A DNA stretch of 64,000 bases from Dehalococcoidia bacterium (GCA_020847985.1 JADLBC010000023.1:124001-188000); one strand, 5' to 3'; numbered from the stretch's first letter, positions 40,483 to 50,008 are shown. Notes: generated by a model not told the origin, from the sequence alone. Made by a program: numbers and translations.

Positions 40483-41162
40483 CAGCGAACGGAAAGCACG
40501 GGAGCGTCCAGGACATGCTGCCCCTGGAGGAGATCGTCGAGGGCGTGCTCTGCCTGCGCGGCGGCGACTACCGCGCCGTAATCCAGGCCCACTCGGTCAA
40601 CTTCGCCCTCAAGTCCGAAGAGGAGCAGGAAGCGGTGATGGCCGCCTACCGTTCCTTCCTCAACGGCCTCAGCCATCCTATCCAGATGCTCGTGCGGGTC
40701 CTGCCGACCAACATCGAGCCCTACCTCAAGGGGTTCCGCACCAACGTCACGACCCACGCGAACAGTGAGGCGATCCGCCGCCTCGCTCTCGACCACGAGA
40801 TCTTCGTACGTCGCCTCGCCCGCGAGCGGACGCTGCTTGAGCGGCGCTTCTACCTGGTCGTGCCATCGGGCGGTGACGACGGCGACGGTCACGCTGCCAT
40901 GCGCTGGCCATGGCAGCGATCAAACCGTGAACGGGACGAGCAACTGCTCGCCGTCGCCGCAGCGCAACTCGATGCCCGCTGTCACGAGCTGACCCAGGGA
41001 CTGACCTCATTCGGCGTGAGTTCGCGGCGCCTCCGGAGCGAAGAGCTGGCGGAGCTCTGGTCAGCCTGCCTCTGCTCACAGGTCTCCCAGGTCGCACCGT
41101 CGCTCACTGCGGGCGCCCGCCCTGTTGTCACCGCTCTGCGGAAGGAGGTCGACCATGGTTAG
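40479..41162 (+). CDS. VirB4 N-domain/TraC-like conjugation protein
   Basis: This 227-residue protein begins with a VirB4-type N-terminal domain (DMLPLEEIVEGVLCLRGGDY, then FALKSEEEQEAVMAAYRSFL and HPIQMLVRVLPT), but it has no ATPase motifs. In many Gram-positive-type elements this domain is encoded just before the VirB4 ATPase, as here. It overlaps both neighbours slightly. It should join the VirB4 complex on the cytoplasmic face. Confidence 0.78.
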   Translation: MTANGKHGSVQDMLPLEEIVEGVLCLRGGDYRAVIQAHSVNFALKSEEEQEAVMAAYRSFLNGLSHPIQMLVRVLPTNIEPYLKGFRTNVTTHANSEAIRRLALDHEIFVRRLARERTLLERRFYLVVPSGGDDGDGHAAMRWPWQRSNRERDEQLLAVAAAQLDARCHELTQGLTSFGVSSRRLRSEELAELWSACLCSQVSQVAPSLTAGARPVVTALRKEVDHG

Positions 41163-42972
41163 CCTTCCCCTGCAGCGCCGCCGAAACCGGGCTGCGCCCA
41201 CCGCCGACGACCTTCGCTTCGAGCGGGGGATGCGATCGGCGATCGACCATCTCGCTCCAGCAGCCATCGAGGCGTCGCGCTCGCATCTGGTTATCGACGG
41301 CCGCTACGTGCGTGTGCTCGGACTCGCTGACTACCCGCGCTACGTCCATCCCAACTGGCTCGCCCGGCTCATCGACTTCGACGCGCCGCTGGACCTCAGC
41401 GTCCACATCGACCCGCTCGACTCCGCCACCACTGTCCGGCGGCTCACCCACAAGCTGGTCGAGCTCCAGTCATCACGTCTCCTCGACGCCCGCAGCGGCA
41501 AGATAGCTTCTGCCGAGCGCGAAGTCGCATACGAAGACGTGGAGCGTCTCCGCGATGCACTTCAAAGAGGCGAAGAGCGGGTCTTCTCGGTCAGTCTCTA
41601 CATCTGCCTCAGGTCGGGGTCGGCCAGCGGGGTCGATGAGCTGCACCGCCGCGTCGAGACGGCGCTTGGCGGGATGATGGCGTCGTCCCGCGCCGCACTC
41701 TTCGAGATGCTTCAGGGGTTCCAGTCCTGTTTGCCGGCCGGGCGTGACTACCTCGGCCGCTACCGCAACCTCGACACGACCAGCGCCGCGACGATGATCC
41801 CCTTCACCTCCAGCCACCTCTCGATGCAGGCGGGGATCCTCTATGGGATCTCGGTCCACAACAACTCGCTGGTCGTCTTCGATCCGTTCAGCCGCGAGCT
41901 GGAGAACGCCAACAAGGTCGTCTTTGCGAAATCAGGCGCCGGCAAGTCGTATGCGTGCAAGGTCGAAGCGCTTCGTGCACTGATGCGCGGCGTCGAGTAC
42001 TACATCATCGATCCCGAGGACGAATACGGCCGCATCTGCGAGGCCGTTGGCGGACAGTACGTGCGCCTCTCGGGAAGCTCAGCCCACCACATCAACCCCT
42101 TCGACCTCGCCGTTGGCGCCGACCGGGATGGCGAGACGCGAGACGCGCTCACCGAACGTTTGCTCGCGCTCCAGGGCCTGCTTGGGCTCATGCTCGCCGA
42201 CCGCGGCAGCAGCCTGACGCAGCGGGAGCGCGGGGCACTCGACCGTGCTCTCCTCGAGGCCTACCGCCGCATGGGGATTACCCACGACCCAGCAACGCAC
42301 GGTCGGCCTCCGCCGGTGCTCCGAGACCTCTACGAGATTATCCGTGAAGAAGAAGACCCGCTCGGCCTGGCCGACCGCCTCGAACGCTTCGTCGACGGAA
42401 GCCTCGGAAGCGTCTTCTCGTCGCCGACCTCGGTGGATCTGGAGCGCCCCTTCGTCGTCTTCAACATCCGCGACCTCGAGCCGGAGTTACGGCCGCTTGG
42501 GGTCTATCTCATCGCCGACCACATCTGGCGCGAGGTCCGGCGCAGCCGCAGGCCACGCATGCTCCTCATCGACGAGGCCTGGTCCTTGATGCAGCACGAG
42601 GAAGGAGCACGCTTCCTCGCCTCGATGGCCCGCCAGGCGCGGAAGCATTATCTCGGCCTCACGACCGTAACGCAGGACGTGGAGGACTTCCTCGCGACCT
42701 CCGAGGGACACACCGTCCTGGCCAACTCTTCGGTCCAGCTCCTCATGCGACAGGACAGCTCGACCATCGACGCCGTGACCAACACGTTCCGGCTGAGCGC
42801 AGGGGAGCGGGAGTTCCTGCTGTCCTGCCGCAAAGGTGAAGGGCTGTTCGTTGCCTCGGGCAACCACATCGCCCTCCGCATCGAGGCGAGCCCGGTCGAG
42901 CACGAGCTGGCGACGACTGACCCCGCCGAGCTGGCCGAACGCGAGCAGGAGGTGACCGATGCCGCCGGTTGA
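41155..42972 (+). CDS. virB4: VirB4-type conjugation ATPase
   Basis: This 605-residue ATPase starts after AAGGAGGTCGACC. Walker A is FAKSGAGKSYACKVEALR near residue 260, and Walker B RMLLIDEAWSLM near 467. They are followed by ARQARKHYLGLTTVTQDVED and the 'NSSVQLLMRQD' segment of VirB4/TraC proteins. It energises assembly of the mating channel and substrate transfer. The N-terminal 150 residues carry the usual VirB4 regulatory domain. Confidence 0.92.
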   Translation: MVSLPLQRRRNRAAPTADDLRFERGMRSAIDHLAPAAIEASRSHLVIDGRYVRVLGLADYPRYVHPNWLARLIDFDAPLDLSVHIDPLDSATTVRRLTHKLVELQSSRLLDARSGKIASAEREVAYEDVERLRDALQRGEERVFSVSLYICLRSGSASGVDELHRRVETALGGMMASSRAALFEMLQGFQSCLPAGRDYLGRYRNLDTTSAATMIPFTSSHLSMQAGILYGISVHNNSLVVFDPFSRELENANKVVFAKSGAGKSYACKVEALRALMRGVEYYIIDPEDEYGRICEAVGGQYVRLSGSSAHHINPFDLAVGADRDGETRDALTERLLALQGLLGLMLADRGSSLTQRERGALDRALLEAYRRMGITHDPATHGRPPPVLRDLYEIIREEEDPLGLADRLERFVDGSLGSVFSSPTSVDLERPFVVFNIRDLEPELRPLGVYLIADHIWREVRRSRRPRMLLIDEAWSLMQHEEGARFLASMARQARKHYLGLTTVTQDVEDFLATSEGHTVLANSSVQLLMRQDSSTIDAVTNTFRLSAGEREFLLSCRKGEGLFVASGNHIALRIEASPVEHELATTDPAELAEREQEVTDAAG

Positions 42973-44023
42973 TGTCGACCGCATCAAGGAGCGGAATCCG
43001 ATCGAGCGCGTCGTCGCCGCGCATGGCATCAAGCTCCAGCAGCGGGGCGAGCGCTTTGTCGGCTGCTGCCCGTTCCACGAGGAGGAGCACCCAAGCCTGG
43101 TGGTCTACCCGGCGACGAAGAGCTTCTTCTGTTTCGGCTGCCGCGCCGCTGGTGATGTCATCGACTTCCTGAGACGAAAGGAGGGTATCGGGTTCCGGGA
43201 GGCGCTGGACCTGCTGGGAGAGCGTCCAGCGCCTCCACTGGACACGCCGAAGCGGGATGCAGGTGAGGCCCCGCCTCAGGAGTCGGCGCCTCGCCTCACC
43301 GTCGATGACCGCCTGATCCTCTCGGCAGCCTGCGACCTCTACCACGAGGCGCTCGGCCAGAACGAGCGCGCCCTCAAGTACCTCGAACGCCGGGGGCTCA
43401 CGCTGCCGGTCATCCAGCGCTGCCGTCTCGGTTACAGCGACGGGCAGGTGCTCAAGCCCTTCCTGCAACGGCACCGCTTCAGCCTGCGCCGAGCCACGGA
43501 GATGGGTCTGCTGCGCAAGGACGGGAGCGAGGCGATGGCCCGCCGTATTGTCGTACCGGAGCTGCGCGGCGGTCGCTGCGCCTGGATGGTCGGGAGGGCG
43601 CTTGATGAGCGCCGGCTGAAGTATCTCGGCCTGTCGCTGCCCAAGCCGATCCTGGGCTACGAGGGCCTGCGGGGCCACGACCGTGTCTTCGTCACCGAGG
43701 GCGCCTTCGACTACCTCACCGGGGTGAGCTGGGGCCTTCCCATCTGCGCCCTCCTTGGCACACACGTCCGCGCGGGGCGGCTCAAGTTCCTCGAACGCGT
43801 GCCCGAAGTGGTGCTGGTCTTTGACACCGACGACGAGGGGCAACGGGCAGCACACGACCTATCTGCCTCGCTCGGCCCGCGGACGCACGTCGTTGAGCTC
43901 CCGGGCGGCGTCAAAGACCTCGGCGAGTTGGGCGCCCGGCCTGACGGCCGCGAGACGTTCTTCGCGTTGCTGGAGAATCTTGGGCTCGCCGCGAAGGAGG
44001 TGCAGCATGCGCCGACCCCCTGA
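42959..44023 (+). CDS. CHC2 zinc-finger/toprim DNA primase (second copy)
   Basis: This 354-residue protein has an N-terminal CHC2 finger (CPFHEEEHPSLVVYP, then FFCFGCRAAGDVIDFL) and a toprim domain (EGAFDYLTGVSWG and VVLVFDTDDEGQRA). GGAGGTGACCG precedes the ATG, which lies inside the end of virB4. It resembles the primase at 3,499-4,533 in plan and motifs but not closely in sequence. Its position between virB4 and the coupling-protein gene suggests that it travels with or acts on the transferred strand. Confidence 0.88.
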   Translation: MPPVDVDRIKERNPIERVVAAHGIKLQQRGERFVGCCPFHEEEHPSLVVYPATKSFFCFGCRAAGDVIDFLRRKEGIGFREALDLLGERPAPPLDTPKRDAGEAPPQESAPRLTVDDRLILSAACDLYHEALGQNERALKYLERRGLTLPVIQRCRLGYSDGQVLKPFLQRHRFSLRRATEMGLLRKDGSEAMARRIVVPELRGGRCAWMVGRALDERRLKYLGLSLPKPILGYEGLRGHDRVFVTEGAFDYLTGVSWGLPICALLGTHVRAGRLKFLERVPEVVLVFDTDDEGQRAAHDLSASLGPRTHVVELPGGVKDLGELGARPDGRETFFALLENLGLAAKEVQHAPTP

Positions 44024-46526
44024 GCCACCGACGGTCCTCTACGAGCTCTTCCCATCGCGCTGGGACGACGACCCGGTGGCGCGGGCGCGTACGGTCTTCG
44101 CGGGCCTCGCCGGCACCCGGGACTTCGCGCTGGAGTTCGCAGCCTCGGAGACAGGGCTCCGCTTCTATCTCCGCGCCGACTGCTCGCAGGTTGCCGACGC
44201 GGTCCTTGGGCAGGCGCGCGCCGCGTATCCGCAGGCCGATTTCGAGCCCATAGCGGCTCATAAACACACGCACCTCGATCCTCTCGTGGTCGCCCCTCAC
44301 GAGGCGTCGGCGACCTTCGAGCTGGTGCCCGCCCGCGACGCCGCCTTTCCGCTCGATACCGACGCGAGACACGGGGAACCGCTCGCGGGTGTGCTCGCCG
44401 CGGCAGTAAGCGCCGGTAGTGGAGACACTCGGGTCATCGGGCAGGTCATCGTGGGCGGCACGCCGCGAACGAGCTGGGCGACCTCGATCCAGCGGCGTGC
44501 CGAACGACCTGTCCTGACGAGGCTATCGCACCGGCCCGAGCCGAATACGGCCAGCCTTCTCCCGTTCGTAGCGCTCGCCGGGACCGGTGCGGCCGGCATG
44601 CAGGGCTACAACTGGTACCAGTCGGGGCACCTCCTCCCGCTTTTTGTCGCCGGAGGGATCGCCGTCGTCGCGCTTCCAGTCGGCGCGTATCTCTGGTCGC
44701 GCTACGTCGCCGGTCACGAGCCAATCGCGTCAGTGATTGCCGACCAGAAGCTCGCCTTCCCGGCTTTTCACTCAACCGTTCACCTGACCGCAATCGGGCC
44801 GCGCGGACACGTCGATGATGTCGGCCGCCGCGTGGCGGCCGCGTATGAAGCATTCGACCACGCGAGCGGCAACAGCCTCCGGCCACGAAGACACAAAGGT
44901 GCTTCGCCAACGATCACGTCCCGAAGCAGACGCTTCACCCGGCGAGCCATCCTGAACGCCGCTGAGCTGGCAGCACTCTGGCATCTGCCAGATGGCTCCT
45001 CCGGTCTCCCAATCGCTGCCAGGCCGGGCGGGCGTCGCTTCCTCCCGGCGGACGACGCCACGACCCGGGGCGGCCGCGTCGGCACGTCCCGCCACCACGG
45101 CCAATCCGTGCCAGTTCACCTGCCCCAGGGCGCGCTCTACCGGAACCACCTCGTCGTCGCGAAGACGAGACGCGGCAAGTCAACGCTCCTCCAGCACATC
45201 GCGAGTCACCTCATGCAGGAGATCGCGTCCCGCCGCGAACGGCTCCTGCTCGTCGTGATCGACCCGCATCAGGACCTCGCCGAGAGCGTCCTCTCCGTCG
45301 TCCCACCCGGGATCGAGGACCGGACCGCCTACCTCGACCTCACCGACCGGCGGCGGCCCGTCGGCCTGAACCTTCTCGATGTCGCGCTCTTCCCCAACCG
45401 CGACAGGACCACCGAGAACATCGTCGCAATGCTCCATCGCCTCTGGCCAGACAACTGGGGCCCGCGCATGGAGGGTGCCCTTCGCGCCGCCCTCCTCTGC
45501 CTCCACCAGGCCAACCAGGTCCGCCGCCGGGAAGAGCAGTACACGCTCCTCGACGTGGTCCCGCTGCTGATGAGTCCCGACTTCCGCGAGCGGGTGATGG
45601 CGCAGGTCCCCGACCAGACGCTCTGGGCGTGGTGGCGCAGCAACTACGACAACCTTGGACGGCCATTCCAGCTCCAGGTCGCGGTACCCGTGACCATGAA
45701 AGTGGGTCGGTTCGAGGTCACGGAGGCCTCTCGCCTCACCCTCGGCCAGGCACAGTCAACCATCAACCCCCGCGCGCTCCTGCGCGACGGCGGTGTGCTC
45801 GTCGTCAACACGGCAGTCGGGACCCTTGGCGAGGGTGGCTCGGCACTTATCGGCGCAACCCTGCTCAACCTCCTTGGCCTCATCGTCGAGGACCAGATCG
45901 AGCTCCCTCCTGAGCAGCGCAGCCGAATGGTTGCCCTGATCGACGAATCGAGCACGCTCGGCGGAGCGGACTACCCACGCATGATGAGCGAGCTGGGCAA
46001 GTATGGGGCGTCCTTCGTCCTCGTGACGCAGTCGCTCGCCAAGCTCGATGCCATCGACCGGGAACTGCGGCCGACGGTCTTCGCGAACCTCGACAGCCTA
46101 ACGGTCTTCCAGGTCAGCGCTGAGGATGCGCGCTACCTCGCGCCCGAGCTCGGTCACGACCTTGAGGTCGACGACCTCGTCTCCCTTGACGACTACGAGT
46201 GCTACGCGCGCTGGTCCTCCGGTGGACAACGACACCCGGCATTTTCCCTCCGCCTCGACCCGCCTGCGCCGGTCGACGCGGCGCGCATTGCCGCGATCGC
46301 GGCTGCATCGGCAGAGCGATTCGGACGTTCCCGCGCGGAGGTCGCGCGACAGGTCGACCGTGTGCTCACGTCGCGGGCCCCTATGGCGGCCAAAGAGGCG
46401 GTAGCGGCCGTCGCCACGAACGGCCCTAACGCCAAAGGCCAGCAGCTGACGTTAACCACCAACGAGGACCCACCCGCCAGGGGCCGGACCGAGAACCGCG
46501 GCCAGAAAGCGAAGAAGAGCCCATGA
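44007..46526 (+). CDS. VirD4/TraG-like conjugative DNA transfer ATPase
   Basis: This 839-residue protein starts after AAGGAGGTGCAGC. The first 200 residues are a soluble domain; two membrane segments lie near residues 185-230 (LLPFVALAGTGAAGM and LLPLFVAGGIAVVALPVGAY). The ATPase domain has Walker A KTRRGKSTLLQHIASHL near 386 and Walker B MVALIDESSTLGG near 642, then GKYGASFVLVTQSLAKLDAI. This fits the coupling-protein family that hands DNA to the channel. It overlaps the primase stop by 17 bases. Confidence 0.87.
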   Translation: MRRPPEPPTVLYELFPSRWDDDPVARARTVFAGLAGTRDFALEFAASETGLRFYLRADCSQVADAVLGQARAAYPQADFEPIAAHKHTHLDPLVVAPHEASATFELVPARDAAFPLDTDARHGEPLAGVLAAAVSAGSGDTRVIGQVIVGGTPRTSWATSIQRRAERPVLTRLSHRPEPNTASLLPFVALAGTGAAGMQGYNWYQSGHLLPLFVAGGIAVVALPVGAYLWSRYVAGHEPIASVIADQKLAFPAFHSTVHLTAIGPRGHVDDVGRRVAAAYEAFDHASGNSLRPRRHKGASPTITSRSRRFTRRAILNAAELAALWHLPDGSSGLPIAARPGGRRFLPADDATTRGGRVGTSRHHGQSVPVHLPQGALYRNHLVVAKTRRGKSTLLQHIASHLMQEIASRRERLLLVVIDPHQDLAESVLSVVPPGIEDRTAYLDLTDRRRPVGLNLLDVALFPNRDRTTENIVAMLHRLWPDNWGPRMEGALRAALLCLHQANQVRRREEQYTLLDVVPLLMSPDFRERVMAQVPDQTLWAWWRSNYDNLGRPFQLQVAVPVTMKVGRFEVTEASRLTLGQAQSTINPRALLRDGGVLVVNTAVGTLGEGGSALIGATLLNLLGLIVEDQIELPPEQRSRMVALIDESSTLGGADYPRMMSELGKYGASFVLVTQSLAKLDAIDRELRPTVFANLDSLTVFQVSAEDARYLAPELGHDLEVDDLVSLDDYECYARWSSGGQRHPAFSLRLDPPAPVDAARIAAIAAASAERFGRSRAEVARQVDRVLTSRAPMAAKEAVAAVATNGPNAKGQQLTLTTNEDPPARGRTENRGQKAKKSP

Positions 46527-48319
46527 CTCGGGATGCAACCACCGCAGCGCTCGACACGCTCAACTGGCTCGCCCGGCTTCCGTTCCTCGCGGTGGATGAG
46601 CTTGCGTTGCTCACCGGCCTGCCGGAGCCCGACATCGAGGCCGTGTTGCGTCAGTTTCAACAGGATGGACACGTCGACTGGATCACACCGTCGTCACCCG
46701 AGCTGGATGCCAGCCGCCGGTACGTCCTCACTGAACCCGCCAGGTGCGCCATCGTAAGTGGTCAGCGGACCGAGCCCAAAGCTGTCCGGCTGCCGCTCGA
46801 CTGGCGCGAGATCCTCCATCGGCTGACCGCCCTTGAAGCAACGGTGGCCCTCAATGCCTTCGCCGCCGATCTGGTCACTGCGCTGCGCCGGCACATCGGC
46901 GCGGAACTGGAAGACTTCTGGTCGCTCCCCAGGGTCAGACCTGAGGATGCGTGGTGGCCGCCGGGCGTCCACGGCTTCGGCTCCATTCGGGTGGGCACGG
47001 TCAGGACGCCGTTCTTCGTCTTCGTCGATCGCGCCGGGGCGCCGCCCGCTCATCGTGCGACGCTCATCGCCGGCTGGTATCGCTTCCGCGAGGGGCGTCA
47101 GATCTGGGGACACGGTGAACTTCCTCCGATCCTCATCCTCTGCCCGGGTACCAGGTGGGAGGAGGCGTGGACGAGGCACGTCCTCGCATCGGCCGATAGG
47201 CGCGGACTTCCGACCTTGCCCGTCCTGCTTGCCAGTCGGCAGGTGCTCGATGAGACGCCGGATGGCCCTCACTGGCGGCGCGTTGACGACTCCGACCGGG
47301 CCAGCCTGATCGAGCGATTGGCTGGACGCTCTCGATCTGAGCCCCGTCAACCTGTCGTTGCTCAGCCGTTCAGTTGTCCGCCGGTGCTCACCGCCCGGGC
47401 GACACGTCTTTACGGATGGGCGAGTGGGACACTGCAGGCGAACAACCCATCCCGGCTCGAACGGCTCGCCGCGCTGTCGCTCACGACCTCGGCGGCCGAG
47501 AAGCGGATCCTGGACTGTCTCGGCCGCCATCCTCTCCTCACGGAGGAGGAGTTGATGGTTGCCCTGAAGTTGCAGCGCCGCATCCCGAGGCATGCCATCG
47601 AGCGGGCGCTTCGCAAAGGGCTGATCGTCGCCCACGGCAAGACCGCTGCGCCCTTCCCGCGCTACTGTCTTCGGACAACTGCGCTGGAGTTGCTGGCGGC
47701 TCGTGATGAGGTGCCAGTTCGGCGCTACGCGCGGCGCACGACCCTCACTGCTCTCCCCAGGGAGCCCGGCAATCACCTTCCTACGCTGCTTCAGCAGTTC
47801 GAGCACACGGTCGGCGTCAACAGTTTTTTCGTGAGCTGGTTGCGATGTCGGCCCAACAATGACGCTCGCCTGGTTGCCTGGCTCAACGCTGCTGAGTCGG
47901 CTGTACGGATCGAGAGCGCGGGTAGCTTTCACTGGCTCCGACCCGACGGAAGCGGCACGGTCCTTGCCGGGCGATATGCCCACGACTTCTTGCTCGAATG
48001 GGATCGGGCAACCGAGCGAATCCCCGTACTGGCGATGAAGCTGGCCCGCTACGCCGAGTTCTACCACGCCCAGCATAGGTCTGGCAGCCCGCTGCCGGCG
48101 CTGCTGTTCGTGACCACCACCCCCCAACGCGAGGAACTAGTCCGCCATCTGTCGGCGACGACACTCTCGTCATTCGACCAGCTCGTCCTGACCACGTGCG
48201 CGTCCCTTGTCCAACGCCTCGGCCCGCGCGCGCCGATCTGGCGGACTCAGGCAAACCAGCCGCGCACCGCGTGGCCCATTCCCACAAGCGATCGCAATCA
48301 GATGGAGGATCGATCATGA
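46523..48319 (+). CDS. Replication-relaxation family protein
   Basis: This 598-residue protein matches the replication-relaxation (Replic_Relax) family. It has an N-terminal winged-helix segment (LPFLAVDELALLTGLPEPDI), a second one in the middle (LTEEELMVALKLQRRIPRHA), and a C-terminal domain with VNSFFVSWLRCRPN and YAHDFLLEWDRATERIPVLA. Members are linked to plasmid replication and DNA relaxation. No HUH-type or MobA-type relaxase is seen elsewhere in the element, so this is the only candidate in the window for nicking or origin recognition. It overlaps the coupling-protein stop (ATGA). Confidence 0.78.
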   Translation: MTRDATTAALDTLNWLARLPFLAVDELALLTGLPEPDIEAVLRQFQQDGHVDWITPSSPELDASRRYVLTEPARCAIVSGQRTEPKAVRLPLDWREILHRLTALEATVALNAFAADLVTALRRHIGAELEDFWSLPRVRPEDAWWPPGVHGFGSIRVGTVRTPFFVFVDRAGAPPAHRATLIAGWYRFREGRQIWGHGELPPILILCPGTRWEEAWTRHVLASADRRGLPTLPVLLASRQVLDETPDGPHWRRVDDSDRASLIERLAGRSRSEPRQPVVAQPFSCPPVLTARATRLYGWASGTLQANNPSRLERLAALSLTTSAAEKRILDCLGRHPLLTEEELMVALKLQRRIPRHAIERALRKGLIVAHGKTAAPFPRYCLRTTALELLAARDEVPVRRYARRTTLTALPREPGNHLPTLLQQFEHTVGVNSFFVSWLRCRPNNDARLVAWLNAAESAVRIESAGSFHWLRPDGSGTVLAGRYAHDFLLEWDRATERIPVLAMKLARYAEFYHAQHRSGSPLPALLFVTTTPQREELVRHLSATTLSSFDQLVLTTCASLVQRLGPRAPIWRTQANQPRTAWPIPTSDRNQMEDRS

Positions 48320-48558
48320 ACAATCTCACGACGAACAACGGCTACGAACTGGACCTGCTGACCGTGCCCGAAGCCGCGAAGATGCTCCGCATCTCCCGCA
48401 ATCTCGCCTATGAGCTTGTCGCCCGCAACGAGCTTCCCGCGGTCCGCCTCGGAAGGGTCATCCGCGTCCCAAAGCATGGGCTGACGGAGTGGCTGGACCG
48501 GCAGGTCGATGGTGAAACGGAGCGGTCGACGCGCACCTCCGGCCACGGGGCGACATGA
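48316..48558 (+). CDS. Excisionase-like helix-turn-helix protein
   Basis: This 80-residue protein begins after GGAGGATCGATC and contains the MerR/excisionase-type helix-turn-helix LLTVPEAAKMLRISRNLAYE, then VRLGRVIRVPKHGLTEWLD. Proteins of this family direct integrases toward excision or act as small regulators. Its place just upstream of the integrase supports an excisionase role. It overlaps the preceding gene by four bases. Confidence 0.82.
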   Translation: MNNLTTNNGYELDLLTVPEAAKMLRISRNLAYELVARNELPAVRLGRVIRVPKHGLTEWLDRQVDGETERSTRTSGHGAT

Positions 48559-48574
48559 CACTTGCTCATAGTCA

Positions 48575-48591
48575 GCCCCGTTCAACGGGCC
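48575..48591 (+). terminator. Possible terminator hairpin after the conjugation operon
   Basis: CCCGTTCAACGGG forms a six-base-pair stem around a single central base, followed by CCTTTCG. The loop is too small for a strong classical terminator and the U-tract is short. Termination here is plausible because the conjugation operon ends just before it. Confidence 0.3.
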
Positions 48592-48694
48592 TTTCGATGG
48601 CAGATCGAAGCTAATGCAGGGCTTCTGCTCCGTCTCGCGATCGATCACCATCGAGGGCGATACCCCAGCGGCATAGTCCAACAGGAGGACCAGC

Positions 48695-48754
48695 ATGCGA
48701 GGTCATATGCGTCGGCGGGGCAAGAGATGGCTGCGAATCGAGGGCCGGAAGTAG
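48695..48754 (+). CDS. 19-residue ORF resembling an integrase N-terminus
   Basis: ACAGGAGGACCAGC precedes an ATG opening MRGHMRRRGKRWLRIEGRK and a TAG. 'MRG(H/S)IRKRGK' is the usual first stretch of integrases of this family. The TAG is in frame with the integrase start ten bases later. It is either a separate coupling peptide or the original N-terminus of the integrase cut by an amber codon. Confidence 0.5.
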   Translation: MRGHMRRRGKRWLRIEGRK

Positions 48755-48763
48755 GGATCGGCG

Positions 48764-49984
48764 ATGGGCAGGACTGACTACGGTGCAGGACGAATGGAGG
48801 AACGCACACCTGGCCATTGGCTCATCACGATCGAGCTGTCCCGCGATCCTGCGACAGGCCGGCGGCGGCGACAGCGGTGCACCGTCATCGGCAAGAAACG
48901 TGACGCGCAGAAGGCCCTTCGCGAAGCCCTGAATAAGCGAGACATGGGGCTGACGGTAGCCACCACGAAAATCACCGTCGCCGAGTGGCTTTCGGGCTGG
49001 CTAGAACGTCACGAAGCCGAAGGCCACATCGGTGCCACAGCACATGAACGCTACGAGGGCATCATCAGGGTCCATCTGACACCGATGCTCGGTGCGCTCC
49101 GGCTGCAACAGCTTCGACCCGATCAGATAGCAGAGGCGAAGGCACGGTGGCTTTCCGGGAAGGAGTCGACCGCGAAGGGTCCGCTCGCCGGCTCTACCGT
49201 GCACAAGCACATGGTGGTCCTGCGCGAAGCGCTGGACGATGCACTTAGGGCCGGACTCATCCCGGTGAACCCGATCCAGGCTGTGAGGGCACCGTCCGTC
49301 CGAGCTGCTGCGGAGCAACGCGCCCTCAGCGAGGCGGAGATCACCACGCTCCTCGCCGAAGCGAAGGGTACCCGCTACGACGTGCCCATCCGCACTGCTC
49401 TCGCGAGCGGAATGCGGGAAGGCGAGCTGCTCGGTGCTCGTTGGGAGGACTTCGACCCCGATGCGGCGATACTCTGCGTCCGACAGACCCTGGTCTATGT
49501 CCGCGGCAAGGTTTCGTTCAAGGAGCCCAAGTCGGAGAACTCTCGGCGAACGTTGGAACTGTCAGCCGGTACGGTGCGCCTCCTCCGCGCCCACCGCGCC
49601 GCGCAGAAGGAGTGTCGCCTTGCCCTCGGCGCCGCCTGGCAGGACCACGGGCTGATCTTCCCCTCGACTATCGGCACGCCCTGGCTTCCCCGCGCGTTCT
49701 TCCGGGGTTACCGCGCTATCGTGGCGGCTGCTGCCAGCCCGAGGGAAACCGACGAGGCGGAGGGTCGCACCCCGCTCGCGGACCCGAAGTCCGTTGACTT
49801 TCACTGCCTTCGCCACACCGCGGGGAGCCAGTGGATCCTGCATGGCGTCGATATCTTCACGGTCTCGCGGCGGCTGGGCCACGCCTCGGCGGCGTTCACG
49901 ATGAACGTCTACGGCCACCTGCTCAAAGGCCAGCAGAAGACCGCCGCCGAGGCCCTCGATCACCTGCTTGCAGCCGACGGTTGA
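48764..49984 (+). CDS. int: Tyrosine recombinase/integrase
   Basis: This 406-residue integrase has an N-terminal arm-binding domain (HWLITIELSRDPATGRRRRQ), a SAM-like core-binding domain (TVAEWLSGWLERHEAEGHIG) and the catalytic domain. Catalytic residues are visible: Arg in ALASGMREGELLGARW, the HCLRHTAGS box (His-x-x-Arg), His in RLGHASAAFTMNVYGH and the Tyr nucleophile in that same segment. It inserts and excises the element at tRNA-Glu. The strongest ribosome binding site upstream belongs to the 19-codon frame, so translation may be coupled; an internal ATG at 48,794 is another possible start. Confidence 0.93.
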   Translation: MGRTDYGAGRMEERTPGHWLITIELSRDPATGRRRRQRCTVIGKKRDAQKALREALNKRDMGLTVATTKITVAEWLSGWLERHEAEGHIGATAHERYEGIIRVHLTPMLGALRLQQLRPDQIAEAKARWLSGKESTAKGPLAGSTVHKHMVVLREALDDALRAGLIPVNPIQAVRAPSVRAAAEQRALSEAEITTLLAEAKGTRYDVPIRTALASGMREGELLGARWEDFDPDAAILCVRQTLVYVRGKVSFKEPKSENSRRTLELSAGTVRLLRAHRAAQKECRLALGAAWQDHGLIFPSTIGTPWLPRAFFRGYRAIVAAAASPRETDEAEGRTPLADPKSVDFHCLRHTAGSQWILHGVDIFTVSRRLGHASAAFTMNVYGHLLKGQQKTAAEALDHLLAADG

Positions 49985-49986
49985 GG

Positions 49987-50008
49987 AAATGGCCACAAAA
50001 TGGCCACA
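49987..50008 (+). repeat. Tandem 11-bp repeat, probable integrase arm sites
   Basis: AAATGGCCACA occurs twice in a row directly after the integrase stop, about 70 bases from the tRNA 3' end. Short direct repeats in this place are typical arm-type binding sites of tyrosine integrases. Confidence 0.6.
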
